From Myxococcota bacterium (GTDB taxonomy: Bacteria > Myxococcota_A > Polyangia > JAAYKL01), in contig JANQET010000013.1 in the NCBI GenBank assembly GCA_028278265.1, positions 1 to 64,000 of the forward strand: a DNA stretch of 64,000 nt. The letters are read 5' to 3'. How positions within the stretch are numbered: the stretch's first letter is position 1; every line of letters begins with the position of its first letter. The notes beneath the pieces were generated by a model that did not search any database, had not been told where the DNA came from, and worked only from the letters and a program-made list of their open reading frames with translations. A program made the translations under genes and the position numbers. Of the stretch, positions 9,647 through 20,029 are shown piece by piece.

Positions 9647-12600
9647 TCAGGCGGCCGCCCGCAGTCGCCGGCCCATGGCGCCGAAGCGCAGGTACAGTGC
9701 GGGCACGACGATCATGTTCAACCCGGTGGAGGTGACCAGGCCGAAGAGGATGACGATCGCCATCGGCGCTTGGATCTCACTTCCCGGCTCCCCCATCGCC
9801 AGGGCCAGGGGCAACAGACCGAGCCCCGAGGCAGTGGCGGTCATCAGAATAGGGATCAAGCGCTCAACAGCGCCCCGCTTGACGGCGGAGAAAATATCCT
9901 TCACTCCCTCCTGCTCCACCAAGTGATTGATGTGGGAGACCATCATGATCCCGTTGCGCGTGGCAATGCCGAACAGGGAGATGAAGCCGATAATCGAGGC
10001 CACCGTCAGTACCCCGCCGGCGACATAGACCCCGACCACCCCGCCGATCAGGGCCAGGGGAAGGTTGAGCATCACCAACAGGGCATCCCGGGCCGAGCGA
10101 AAGGCGACCAGCAGCAGGGCAAAGATACCCACCACCACGGCAATTCCCAGCAGCATCAGGGTTTGTGAGGCCTTTTTGGCCGACTGGAACTGCCCCCCGT
10201 ATTCCACGTGATAGCCGGTGGGAAACTCGACCGACCGGGAGACCCCGCTCTTGATATCGCCCACCACGCTCATCAGATCCCGTCCGGCCACGTTGCAGGA
10301 AACGACCAGCTTGCGCCGGGTGTTCTCTCGGCTGATCGCATTGGGCCCCACATCTTTGACGATTTCGGCCAAGGCGTGCAGCGGAACCAGCGTGCCGCCC
10401 GGGGTGGTGACCATCATCTCCTTGAGCGCCTCGAAATCCTCGAGCACCTCCCGATCGTAGCGCAACACCAGATCGAAGCTGGCATCCCCCTGTTTCACCT
10501 TGGAGAGGGTCCGGCCGTAAAACGCCGTCTCCATTGCGTGGGAGACATCTTCCACGGTCAGGCCGTGCTGGGCGATGGAGCCCCGCTTGTACCTCACGGT
10601 GACAAACGGAATGTCCGACTGCTGGTCCACCGACAGGTCGGCCACCCCGGCGACCCCCTGCATCACAGATTCCACTTGCCGGGCCAACCGCCGCAGCTCG
10701 ATCAAATCGTCCCCAAAGATCTTGACCGCGATATTGGCCCGGGTACCGGACAACATGTGATCGATGCGATGGGAGATCGGTTGGCCGATGATGATCGTCA
10801 TTCCAGGCACGATCTCCAACGACTTTCGCAAACCGGCGAGAAACTCCGCCTTGGTGCGAAGGCCCATTTTGAGATCCACGTCGATCTCCGCCGAGTTGGT
10901 GGCCAGGCCGTGCTCGTCGAGATCGTCCCGCCCGGTACGTCGGGCAGTGGAGACCACCTCCGGATGTTGCAGCAGCACCTCTTCGACCATCCGGCCCAGG
11001 CGATCCGACTCCTCGAGGGAGGTGCCCGGCAGGGTGACGATGCTGATCGTCAGCGTACCTTCGTTGAAATCGGGTAAAAAGGCCTGGCCCACAAAGGCGA
11101 GCCAGCCCAGCGCCGCAATCATCCCGGCCGCCGCTCCGGTCACCACCAGCTTCCAGTGGTTCAGCGCGATGCGCAGGATCGGCTCGTATAGCTTCTTGAG
11201 CCAAATCGAAATCTTGGTCTCTTTTCCGGCAGAGACCATTTTGGACCGGGGAATCAGCAACATCGACAGGGCCGGCGTCACCGTCAGCGCGACCACCAGG
11301 GAGGCAAACAGAGAAATGATGTACGCCTCGCCCAGCGGCCGCAGCAGGCGTCCCTCCACACCGGTTAAGAAGAACAGCGGCAAAAAGACGAGCATGATGA
11401 TCAACGTGGCAAAGGTGATCGAACCGCGAATCTCGCGAATCGCTTCGTAGACTTCGACAAACACCGGCCGGCGCTCGGCCTCCGGCTGATCCCGCCGCAG
11501 ACGCAGGCGGCGAACCACGTTCTCCACATCGATAATCGCGTCATCCACCAGCGCCCCAACGGCAATCGCCATCCCGCCCAGGGTCATCGTGTTGACCGTC
11601 GCTCCCATCGCTTTCATCACCAGAATCGCGGTCACCAGGGAGAGGGGAATCGCCATCGCGGTGATCGCCGTGGCCCGCAAACTCATGACGAAGATCAAGA
11701 TGATCGCCACGACCAGGATCGCCCCGTCCCGCACCGCGCCGCGCACGTTGTCCAGCGCCACCCCGATGAAATCGGCCTGGCGAAACACATTGCGGTGAAT
11801 CGCGATCCCCGGGGGCAAGGCCGCTTGAATCTCGTCGAGGGTCTCATCGAGTCGCTTCGTCAATTCCAGGGTGTTGATTTGCGGCTGCTTGTGAATGCTC
11901 ATCACCACCGCGGGGTTGGCCATGTACGACCCGGCGCCCCGCTTGATCGCCGCACCGATCCTCACCTGAGCCAAATCGCGAATGAGCACGGGTTGATCCT
12001 CATTGAGCGCGACCACCGCTTCACCGATGTCCTCGACGGTGTTGACCCGGCCGAGCCCGTGGATGACGTATTCCTGGCCCCCTTCTTTGTAAAAGCCGGC
12101 TGACGAGTTCTCATTGGTCGCTTCCAAAGCCGCGGCGACCTGGTCGGTGGTGACCCCATAGGCCAGCATGCGCTGGGGATCCAGGATCACCTGGTACTGC
12201 TTCACGTCGCCGCCAAAGCAGATCGTCTGCGCCACCCCGGGCACGGCGAGCAATCGCCGCTTGACGAACCAATCCGCCTGGGTGCGCACCTCCATCGGGG
12301 TGAGGGTTTCGGAGGTCAGGGCGATGTACATCACCTCTCCCATCACCGAGGTGATCGGCGCCATGATCGGTGGCGGAAGATGGGGGGGCAGCTGCTCGCG
12401 GACCAGCCCCATCTTTTCGGCGACCATCTGCCGGGCGCGATAGATATCGGTGCCCCAATCGAACTCGACCCAGATCACGGCGCTGCCCACATCGCTGGTC
12501 GAGCGCACCCGCCGCACACCGGACACACCGTTGAGCGCGGCTTCCAGGGGGAAGGTGACCAGGCTCTCCACCTCCTGGGGAGCCATTCCGTGGACATCTG

Positions 12601-12751
12601 CCAGAATCGTCACCGTCGGCGCGGTGAGCTCGGGAAACACATCCACCGGCATGCGGTAGAATTCGAAGGCCCCCCAGGCGATCAGCAGCACTGCGGCAAT
12701 GGCCGTGAGGTAGCGGTTTTGCAGGGACCATTTTATCAGTTTGTCGATCAT
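9647..12751 (-). CDS. HME-RND family metal efflux permease (CusA/CzcA)
   Basis: Start MIDKLIKWSLQNRYL; RND topology, EFDWGTDIYRARQMVAEK, GALVDDAIIDVENVVRRL. Confidence 0.93.
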   Translation of the reverse strand: MIDKLIKWSLQNRYLTAIAAVLLIAWGAFEFYRMPVDVFPELTAPTVTILADVHGMAPQEVESLVTFPLEAALNGVSGVRRVRSTSDVGSAVIWVEFDWGTDIYRARQMVAEKMGLVREQLPPHLPPPIMAPITSVMGEVMYIALTSETLTPMEVRTQADWFVKRRLLAVPGVAQTICFGGDVKQYQVILDPQRMLAYGVTTDQVAAALEATNENSSAGFYKEGGQEYVIHGLGRVNTVEDIGEAVVALNEDQPVLIRDLAQVRIGAAIKRGAGSYMANPAVVMSIHKQPQINTLELTKRLDETLDEIQAALPPGIAIHRNVFRQADFIGVALDNVRGAVRDGAILVVAIILIFVMSLRATAITAMAIPLSLVTAILVMKAMGATVNTMTLGGMAIAVGALVDDAIIDVENVVRRLRLRRDQPEAERRPVFVEVYEAIREIRGSITFATLIIMLVFLPLFFLTGVEGRLLRPLGEAYIISLFASLVVALTVTPALSMLLIPRSKMVSAGKETKISIWLKKLYEPILRIALNHWKLVVTGAAAGMIAALGWLAFVGQAFLPDFNEGTLTISIVTLPGTSLEESDRLGRMVEEVLLQHPEVVSTARRTGRDDLDEHGLATNSAEIDVDLKMGLRTKAEFLAGLRKSLEIVPGMTIIIGQPISHRIDHMLSGTRANIAVKIFGDDLIELRRLARQVESVMQGVAGVADLSVDQQSDIPFVTVRYKRGSIAQHGLTVEDVSHAMETAFYGRTLSKVKQGDASFDLVLRYDREVLEDFEALKEMMVTTPGGTLVPLHALAEIVKDVGPNAISRENTRRKLVVSCNVAGRDLMSVVGDIKSGVSRSVEFPTGYHVEYGGQFQSAKKASQTLMLLGIAVVVGIFALLLVAFRSARDALLVMLNLPLALIGGVVGVYVAGGVLTVASIIGFISLFGIATRNGIMMVSHINHLVEQEGVKDIFSAVKRGAVERLIPILMTATASGLGLLPLALAMGEPGSEIQAPMAIVILFGLVTSTGLNMIVVPALYLRFGAMGRRLRAAA

Positions 12752-12758
12752 GGGTCCC

Positions 12759-14417
12759 TCAGTGCGCGTGGCCGTGTGCCGGAATTTGCGAGGCCGAGCC
12801 GGCCAATTTGACCGCATAGGCCCCCTTGACCACCACCCATTCCCCCAGCTCGAGCCCGCGGGTGACCTGCACCTGCCCCGCGTCCCGCGCGCCCAGCATG
12901 ATATTGCGCCGCTCGAAGTGTTCCGCGCCGCGCTGCACCATCACCAGATCCTGCCCCCCTTCTCGCAGGATCGCCGACTTGGGAATACTCAGCGCCTTTA
13001 TCGGCTGACCCACGTGGAGGTGAACCTTGGCCGCCATCCCGATGCGCAGGCGTCGCTGAGGATTTTCGAGCTCGAAAATGACCGGCGTGGTTCGAGTCCG
13101 CGGATCGATCAGCCCCCCCACGGCGACCAGCTGTCCCTGGGGAATGCGAAACGGTTTTTCAAATCCATCCACCTCGAACCAGGCCCCGGTGGGCTGTCCC
13201 AAACGCCCCACATTGGCCTCGCTGACCCGCGCTTCGAGCCACAACCGATCGAGATCGGCGATGTGAAACAACTCCTGCCCTTCGTTGATGAAGGTGCCCG
13301 GGGCGACGTCGACGGCGTTGAGCGTACCGGCAATCGGGCTGCGGATCTGAATCCCGCTCTTCTCGCCGGACCGGGTCGAGCGGGACATCCGGCGCAACTG
13401 CTCCAGTCGGCGACGGGCGGTGGAGAGCTCCGCCTGGGAGGTGGCCACGTCGTTCTTGGCCGCAATCAGCCGGCGTTCGGCAACAGCGCCCTGGTCGAAC
13501 AACGGCTTGAGCCGATCGTATTCAATCTTCGCGTGATTGAGCGCCAACCGGGCGCGCTCCACCCCCAGCTCGAGGGACGCCTGATCCGCGGACTCCTCCA
13601 ACCGGGGGGCCAGACGAACCAGCAGCTGGCCCTCTTTGACCTGGTCACCGATCTTGGGAAACGATTTCCCCGCGGTAATCACCCGGCCGGCCAGCGGTGC
13701 GGCGACGATGGCCTCCCCATCCGATCGGGCCTTGAGCGAGCCGAACGCCGGAATCGACGGGTTGAGCTCGTGCTCGGCGACCCGGGCGATGGCGAAATCA
13801 CTCTTCCACTGTTGCTCTTTGGAAAAGGCGATCAATTCATGATTGTCGGGGTGGGCCGCCGCCTGTTCATTGGCCTGATCGAGGTTGGCATAGATGTCGA
13901 CCGGACCGATTCGGTGCGACGCGCTCAGCTCCGGGGTCTCCAGCCTCACGGTCAGCGTTCGTTTGCTCGCCGGCCCGGGCGTAACGATGATGCGAAAAAT
14001 GCCCGGTTGTTCCGGTGTTTCCGCGGTAAACATCTCCGCGATGCCATCGCCGGTCAACGCAATCGTCAGCTTTCCCTGATCGACCGCTGCGTACGCCTCG
14101 AGTTGCGTCAGGTGCGCCATGAAGACCGAGGGCTGATGCTCGATCAACACCGGAAACTCCACAAAGAGCTCAGTGGTCTCGGTAAAATGGGTCACCGATC
14201 GGGTCGGCCGGTTGCAGATTTCGTGATCGTGGGGACCGAGGCCATCGTGATCCACGGCGTCACCGTGCCCGTGATCGTGCCCTACGGCCCCTGGCGCACC
14301 GTGTCCGTGGTTGTGGTTGTGACCGCGATGGTGACCGTGATCGGTCCGGTTCTGCACCGAGCACCCGGCCATGGTGTAGCTGCCGATCAACGACAGAATC
14401 AAAACAATAAATTTCAT
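12759..14417 (-). CDS. RND periplasmic adaptor (CusB/CzcB) with His-rich N-terminus
   Basis: Membrane-fusion protein pattern; HGHHRGHNHNHGHG...HDHGHGDAVDHDGLGPHDHE near N-terminus. Confidence 0.92.
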   Translation of the reverse strand: MKFIVLILSLIGSYTMAGCSVQNRTDHGHHRGHNHNHGHGAPGAVGHDHGHGDAVDHDGLGPHDHEICNRPTRSVTHFTETTELFVEFPVLIEHQPSVFMAHLTQLEAYAAVDQGKLTIALTGDGIAEMFTAETPEQPGIFRIIVTPGPASKRTLTVRLETPELSASHRIGPVDIYANLDQANEQAAAHPDNHELIAFSKEQQWKSDFAIARVAEHELNPSIPAFGSLKARSDGEAIVAAPLAGRVITAGKSFPKIGDQVKEGQLLVRLAPRLEESADQASLELGVERARLALNHAKIEYDRLKPLFDQGAVAERRLIAAKNDVATSQAELSTARRRLEQLRRMSRSTRSGEKSGIQIRSPIAGTLNAVDVAPGTFINEGQELFHIADLDRLWLEARVSEANVGRLGQPTGAWFEVDGFEKPFRIPQGQLVAVGGLIDPRTRTTPVIFELENPQRRLRIGMAAKVHLHVGQPIKALSIPKSAILREGGQDLVMVQRGAEHFERRNIMLGARDAGQVQVTRGLELGEWVVVKGAYAVKLAGSASQIPAHGHAH

Positions 14418-15712
14418 CGAATGCGTCCTCCAATCAGACGTTCTAAATCCAGCTGGGTTTCCCGGGCCTTGAGCTCCAGCTCGAGGGCTTGCAGCTCGGC
14501 TTCCAGGTGCGCTCCGTGGGCATCGATCAACTCGACCACGCTCAGCTCACCACCGCGATAGGCCGCCTTGGCGGTTTCCAACAGGGTCGTCGAGGTGCGG
14601 GCCACCTCTTCGCGCAGCACACGGGCCGCTGACAACAGGGTCTCCCCCTCGGCGGCGAGCCCGTTGATTCGGCCGCGGATCCGTCGAGAGATCAGGGTTC
14701 GCCGGGCCTCGGCAATCCGGGCGCTGGCCCGGTGTGCGGCGCGCTCCCCTTGTCCCCGGTCGAACAACGGCAGGGGGATCGATAAACCGACGACAAAGCC
14801 GTGGGCCCGTTCGGCCGCCGCCCCCGCGGTTTTGTAACCCGCGCTCAAGTTGAGCTCAGGAACCCAAAGCCGATCGGCCGCCTCCACCTCCAGACGGGTC
14901 GCCGCAATCTGCGATGTAAGGGCCCTCAAATCGGGATTGTCCGCCAGTCCCTCCTGCAGCCGCGCGCCACCACCAGGGGCGGTCCGGGGCACGAGTTGGC
15001 CGCTGACGCGCGGCCAAGGGTGAGCAGCGGCAGACGAGATACCGATGCAGGCGGCGAGAATCTCCCACCACCGGTTGCGTTCCGCGTCCACCCGAGCCAG
15101 TTCGGCGCGGGCCAGGGAGAGCTCTCGGCGCAGGCGCAGCAGATCGTAGCCAGAGGTGTCCCCGGCTTTGAACCGCAGCTCCACCTCGCGGACCGTACCA
15201 TCGAGTCGTTCAATCCAAGCCCCGGTGGTCGACGCCGCTTGCTGGGCGTAAAGCACGCGGTAGAACAACAGGCGGGTGTCCTGTTCCAGCTCGAAGCGCC
15301 ACTTGTCGCGCTGTACCTTCGATGCGGCGCCGCGGTGTTCGGCAGCGCTGATCTGAAGGCGGCGACGGCCGGAGATATCGAACGATTTCGACACGGTGGC
15401 CACGTCTTCGCTCTCTGTCGCGTCAGCGCCGAACAACTGCTCCCGTTCGTAAGCGAGCTCGGGATTGCTCAACAGTCCGGCGCCGATCACCTCCGCCTGT
15501 GCAGCCCGTTCCTCACCGACCAGAATCGCTTGGATGTCGGCTCGGGCGCGCAGCCGATCGAGCACCTGGGATTCGGTGAGCGCTCCGGGATCGCCGGACA
15601 AATCATCGGCGCCGGCGGTGCTCGTCCCCCAACCGGTGCCGACCGCGAACAGCAACATGATCATCGCCCGAGCGTGCCGGACGCGGTTGTTTCCTATCGA
15701 AAAAGCCTTCAT
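14414..15712 (-). CDS. TolC/CzcC-family outer membrane efflux protein
   Basis: 432 aa; OEP repeats, LVEL/VVELIDAHGAHLEAELQALELELKARETQLDLERLIG; overlaps adaptor start by 4 nt. Confidence 0.9.
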   Translation of the reverse strand: MKAFSIGNNRVRHARAMIMLLFAVGTGWGTSTAGADDLSGDPGALTESQVLDRLRARADIQAILVGEERAAQAEVIGAGLLSNPELAYEREQLFGADATESEDVATVSKSFDISGRRRLQISAAEHRGAASKVQRDKWRFELEQDTRLLFYRVLYAQQAASTTGAWIERLDGTVREVELRFKAGDTSGYDLLRLRRELSLARAELARVDAERNRWWEILAACIGISSAAAHPWPRVSGQLVPRTAPGGGARLQEGLADNPDLRALTSQIAATRLEVEAADRLWVPELNLSAGYKTAGAAAERAHGFVVGLSIPLPLFDRGQGERAAHRASARIAEARRTLISRRIRGRINGLAAEGETLLSAARVLREEVARTSTTLLETAKAAYRGGELSVVELIDAHGAHLEAELQALELELKARETQLDLERLIGGRIR

Positions 15713-15807
15713 ACATCATCCTCCAATAGCCCGTCAGCACGCGGCACGGCGCACCCGGCGAGCTCACCTCATCATTTATTCAGTTGTTGAAGTGGATGGG
15801 TGAAGGC

Positions 15808-16236
15808 TCAGCAAAGCCAGCGTTCGGTGTGCAGAAACAACTTACCCGCGGGGGCGCCGAATCGGCAATCGCAGGATGTCCTCCGGAGGGCGCGGTTGCC
15901 CGTGATCAGGGCTGCCCCTGCCGGCATCGACGCGATGGAATGAGCCGTCAGCTGACGCGCGCCGGCGGTGGGCAGCTTTTTCACCGACGACGGGGAGTTG
16001 GCCAACAACGTGAACCCGGACTTCAAGGGTACGTGATCGGTGTGCTCGGAGTGGTCGTCGGGGATCGGATGGGAATGTTGGCACGGTCCGTGGTGATGGG
16101 GGTGATGGGACACTTCATGCTGCTGGGCCACGGCGGCCATGAAGATCGAGTGTCCGCAAGTCCACGTCGAGCTCAGGTTGACGAACGCCGCTGCTGCCAG
16201 CAACATGACGCCCTGTTTGAACGGACAACCCTTCAT
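15808..16236 (-). CDS. His-rich predicted periplasmic/secreted protein, first gene of metal efflux cluster
   Basis: Likely start MKGCPFKQG (16236); HEVSHHPHHHGPCQHSHPIPDDHSEHTDH. Confidence 0.6.
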   Translation of the reverse strand: MKGCPFKQGVMLLAAAAFVNLSSTWTCGHSIFMAAVAQQHEVSHHPHHHGPCQHSHPIPDDHSEHTDHVPLKSGFTLLANSPSSVKKLPTAGARQLTAHSIASMPAGAALITGNRALRRTSCDCRFGAPAGKLFLHTERWLC

Positions 16237-16243
16237 AATGACA

Positions 16244-16271
16244 ATAGTATAAGGGATGGTTGCAGTGTCAA
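16244..16271 (-). promoter_or_regulatory. Candidate promoter TTGACA-16-TACTAT for His-rich gene
   Basis: Minus strand TTGACA (16271-16266), TACTAT (16249-16244); start codon at 16236. Confidence 0.5.
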
Positions 16272-16340
16272 GTCGTACCCCGCGGGACAAAACAAGGCCC
16301 GATTCTGCCGATCCCGGGCGCCGCCGATCAGGGGGTGTTG

Positions 16341-17066
16341 TCATTTCAACTCCGTCCACTTGCGGTGTCGCTCCAACACGGCGTCAACGGCTATTCCAAA
16401 CAGCTTTTCGCCGATTTTCGGATCGGCCAGATGCTGGTTCGCTCCGATGCGCCCGTCGGGGTAACAGCGGCGGAAATCCGCAGCTGAATAGAGTTGATCG
16501 TCCACGAGGGGCGAATCGTCGAGGGGCTGTGTCTCACGCCGCTGTTCGGGATAGAGGAAGAAGCTCACCGACAGTTCGCTCGGCGTGCCGTGATACCCTT
16601 CCCCATCACCAAAATACTGAGCGGTGGCCGCCTGCAACGGGGGAAGTTCGTACCAACTGGTGGTGAGGCAGCGCACGTTCGGATGTTTCAGGTACACCTC
16701 GGAGAAGGCCGCCCCCAAGGTGGCGATGTTCCCCCCGTGTCCGTTGACGAAATGAAACTGATTGAAGCCGTGCGCCGCCAGGCTGTCGACCCACTCCAGG
16801 GTCAGCCCGATCAGCGATTGTGGGGTCAGGGACATCGATCCGGGAAATTTCATGTGGTGGAGCGACATCCCCACTTGAATCGACGGAGCGACCAACACTC
16901 CGTCCCGCTCCCCCACGGCGGTAGCGATCCCCTCCGCACAAATGGCGTCGGTGCCGATCAAGCCGAACGGCCCGTGTTGTTCGGTCGCTCCGATGGGAAT
17001 AAACACGTCCTGGCGTTTGCCGAGATAGGTTTCGATTTCTGACCAGGTGCTAAACTTCAGCAGCAT
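16341..17066 (-). CDS. Creatininase/creatinine amidohydrolase-family protein
   Basis: PIGATEQHGPFGLIGTDAICAEGIA, HFVNGHGGNIATLGA. Confidence 0.9.
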   Translation of the reverse strand: MLLKFSTWSEIETYLGKRQDVFIPIGATEQHGPFGLIGTDAICAEGIATAVGERDGVLVAPSIQVGMSLHHMKFPGSMSLTPQSLIGLTLEWVDSLAAHGFNQFHFVNGHGGNIATLGAAFSEVYLKHPNVRCLTTSWYELPPLQAATAQYFGDGEGYHGTPSELSVSFFLYPEQRRETQPLDDSPLVDDQLYSAADFRRCYPDGRIGANQHLADPKIGEKLFGIAVDAVLERHRKWTELK

Positions 17067-17209
17067 TCATCGGCTCCTTCGCGCGGGGTGTTGTCTCAAC
17101 GAAATTCCCATCATACACGGAAGACCATTTTTTTCAGAGTTTATCTTTTCTGTACTTTTACTTTTAAGCTAAACTACTAGAGGCTAGTCGTGAAAAGGAC
17201 GCGATGTGA

Positions 17210-18337
17210 ATGGATAGCTCACAATACAAAATCCCCACTCAAATCGACTTCGGCCCGGGGAGCATCAAAAACCTCGCCAACCACATCTCCCCCGATGAGC
17301 ATCGAATACTACTGGTCGCCGACGAGCCCGCCCTGCGGCAGAGTGGCGCTCGTGCGGCCTTGATCGATCAGCTCCTGCGCAAGGTGATCTCCATCTTTGC
17401 CGACGTCGTCGAAAACCCACCGATCGAGAGTTTGGAAGAGGGACGGCAGATGGCCTTGGCCCGCGATGCGCAACTGGTGATCGGTGTGGGCGGCGGCTCG
17501 GCGATGGACACCGCCAAGGGCATCGCCACGTTGAAAACCAACGATCGCCATTTGTCCGCGTACCTTGACGGCCGGCCGTTGGACGCGAATCCGCTCCCCG
17601 TGATCTGCATTCCCACCACTTCGGGCACGGGCAGCGAGGTGACGCCCTATGCGGTATTCACCGGTGCGAAGAACAAACAGGCGTTGAGCGCACCGCAGCT
17701 GTACCCTCGGGTGGCAATCGTCGATCCCGAGCTGACCTATTCCATGCCCCGAGGGCTGGTCGCGGACACCGGGCTGGACGCCCTGACCCACGCCATCGAA
17801 GCGTTTCTGTCGACCGAGGCGGGACCCGCGAGCGACCGGGTGGCCCTCGAAGCGATCCAGCTGGTCGTGGCCAACCTCAAAGCCGCGATGGATCACGACC
17901 TCGATGCAATGGGTCGCATGGCCCGCGCCTCGACGCTGGCGGGAGTTGCCATCGCCCATGCGAGCACGATTCTGTTGCATGTGATGGGGTACCCGTTGAC
18001 CTTCTTTCACGGGATTCCCCACGGGCGGGCCAACGGGATCCTATTGCCCGCCTTCCTCGACTACCTGAGAGCTCACAGCACGGATCAGCAAAAGGTCACG
18101 GTGTTGGAGGCATTGTTCGCCGATGTTGGAGGAGTCTCATCCTTTATCCATGGCCTGGGGGTGTCGACCAACTTGGCGGACTACAACGTGCAGAGCGCTG
18201 AGCTGGACGAATTTGTCGATCGCACAATCTCCAAAGATGATGTGAAGATCACCCCGACACGGGTTACTCGTGGAGACATCCGAGAGATCTACAAGCGGTC
18301 GATCGTCGAAGCGCCTGAAGCAGAATCTGAGGGGTAG
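17210..18337 (+). CDS. Iron-containing alcohol dehydrogenase
   Basis: GVGGGSAMDTAKGIA, PTTSGTGSEVTPYAVF, DALTHAIEAF, FFHGIPHGRANGILLP. Confidence 0.93.
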   Translation: MDSSQYKIPTQIDFGPGSIKNLANHISPDEHRILLVADEPALRQSGARAALIDQLLRKVISIFADVVENPPIESLEEGRQMALARDAQLVIGVGGGSAMDTAKGIATLKTNDRHLSAYLDGRPLDANPLPVICIPTTSGTGSEVTPYAVFTGAKNKQALSAPQLYPRVAIVDPELTYSMPRGLVADTGLDALTHAIEAFLSTEAGPASDRVALEAIQLVVANLKAAMDHDLDAMGRMARASTLAGVAIAHASTILLHVMGYPLTFFHGIPHGRANGILLPAFLDYLRAHSTDQQKVTVLEALFADVGGVSSFIHGLGVSTNLADYNVQSAELDEFVDRTISKDDVKITPTRVTRGDIREIYKRSIVEAPEAESEG

Positions 18338-19001
18338 TGTAGAACGGATTGTGCATAATCTGTCCGTTGACGATGATCACGGGATGCGCTTTTAGCACCT
18401 CGGAAATGGTCTGTGCGTCGAATCGACGCAAATCGTATTGGCAAATCGCCGTGACCTGATGCTGGGCCAGGACGTCGGTGATCTTCGCTTCGTACTCGAG
18501 CACCCGTTCCGCACCGGGAACTTCCCGCAACGACCAGGACATCTCACCGGAGACGCGCACACCGGCGTACCCCTGCTGGCGGGCACTGGTGTCGAACTCG
18601 GCGATGGCACTGAGCTGATCTTGCGGATCGAACCTCCCCTGGGGATAGAACGCGGTCTTGGCATCGGCCACTTTGAATGCGCTGGTGGGCAAAGTCGGTT
18701 CAAATGCGTTCATCTCGTTGAACAACGCGTAAACTTGGGCCACCGATCGGGTGTCGGTGACGTAAGCGACCTGCTCTCCGCAATCCCAACCCGCTCGAAA
18801 CAGATCGGTGATCATTCGATTGCGTTGCGCGTCGTTGTCGTAAAACAGACAGAGATGGGTGCCAGGTAAAATGCGATCGCCGACCGTTTTCCAACTGCCA
18901 TTTTGGGCGCGCGACCACATCGTTTCCCCCCTTGCCGGGTCAACGGGCAACTCGGTCACCCCATCAGCAGATACTACCGATGATAAAATAATTAATTCCA
19001 T
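18264..19001 (-). CDS. MEDS-domain (DcmR-like) sensory protein
   Basis: HLCLFYDNDAQRNRMITDLFRAGWDCGEQVAYVTD...MSWSLREVPGAERVLEYEAKI...CQYDLRRFDAQTISEVLKAHPVIIVNGQIMHNPFY. Start could be downstream. Confidence 0.8.
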   Translation of the reverse strand: MELIILSSVVSADGVTELPVDPARGETMWSRAQNGSWKTVGDRILPGTHLCLFYDNDAQRNRMITDLFRAGWDCGEQVAYVTDTRSVAQVYALFNEMNAFEPTLPTSAFKVADAKTAFYPQGRFDPQDQLSAIAEFDTSARQQGYAGVRVSGEMSWSLREVPGAERVLEYEAKITDVLAQHQVTAICQYDLRRFDAQTISEVLKAHPVIIVNGQIMHNPFYTTPQILLQALRRSTACRSLGCLHE

Positions 19002-19283
19002 ATGATTCAGAGTTTCGTCAAGTGGATAGTCGCTGACAACCGCTCTGATTTTTGCCGCACTTCAAAATTCTGTTGTGTGTGTGTGATGTTAGGGCTTCCA
19101 ATCGGTAATAAATTTTTCGCTATCGGAAAACCCGATTTTAATAGTCGTTTTGTATAAAAATTGCATCGCTCTTCAAACATAACCCCCAGCCGGTAGCTAT
19201 TTGTTAGGGTATTGTCCTGAAACGCATTTGCGGATACATTGCATATTTAGTGGCGCATGTGAAATTCGATTACGGAGGCGTGG

Positions 19284-19913
19284 ATGAGGTTTTCTGACCA
19301 TCGTATTGAAACCATGGAGGGCCTGAGTGACGTTCTGGTAGCCACGCCTAAAACCGATTTGATTGTCGGACGGACCCAACTCGAAAAGCTGCGCAAAGCC
19401 ACTGTACCGCGCCGCATTGATGAAGAGATCCACCGCCAACTGTTGATTCGAGGGGGCCGTGTCCGCGCGCTCATCCTGCGGGGACGCGATGACGAGGGGA
19501 ATGTTCGCTGGCGGTTCGACAAAGATTTGAGCCCGGCCGAGATTGCCGAATTGGGGTATCTGCTCGTCAAATCACAGGTGGTGCTCTACCGCTGTTTTGC
19601 CGAGGTCGGTGTGCGGGTGCATTTCATTGTCGAAGTGGACGAACAGGTCACCCACGCGCTCAACAAAGGCAAAGATCGCTTGCTCAACGAGCTCAAGCGG
19701 GAGCTCGAGGTTCTCGACGAAGAATCTCCCAAGAACAATCTGTTCTCGTTTCGCGTGTGGCTGCTCGAGAACTTCATGTACTTTCCCTACGTCACTGCTG
19801 ACGAAGCGATCGAAGGGTTGCTGCCCGAAACCTTGCCCATATTAGAAGGGGGCCAGCGAGTGGTGCAAAAAATGCTCGACTACCTCCCACCCCACGAACG
19901 AGCCCACGTATAG
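19284..19913 (+). CDS. Hypothetical protein (209 aa)
   Basis: Long ORF with isolated upstream region; no family recognised. Confidence 0.6.
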   Translation: MRFSDHRIETMEGLSDVLVATPKTDLIVGRTQLEKLRKATVPRRIDEEIHRQLLIRGGRVRALILRGRDDEGNVRWRFDKDLSPAEIAELGYLLVKSQVVLYRCFAEVGVRVHFIVEVDEQVTHALNKGKDRLLNELKRELEVLDEESPKNNLFSFRVWLLENFMYFPYVTADEAIEGLLPETLPILEGGQRVVQKMLDYLPPHERAHV

Positions 19914-19939
19914 ACCACAACAACACCGAACATGTAGTA

Positions 19940-19962
19940 GGGGCAGGTCTCCGTGCCTGCCC
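19940..19962. repeat. REP/MITE-like hairpin GGGGCAGGTCTCCGTGCCTGCCC
   Basis: 7-bp perfect arms GGGCAGG/CCTGCCC, 8-nt loop, in TAGTAGGGGCAGGTCTCCGTGCCTGCCC context. Confidence 0.65.
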
Positions 19963-19991
19963 TCCCCGTTGAGGGAAACCGACATTCTTCT

Positions 19992-20029
19992 AAAGCCATC
20001 AGCGAAAGCCATCAGCAAAAGCATCAGCA
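19992..20029. repeat. Three tandem copies of AAAGCCATCAGC(G/A), last copy 12 bp
   Basis: AAAGCCATCAGCG AAAGCCATCAGCA AAAGCATCAGCA. Confidence 0.9.
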
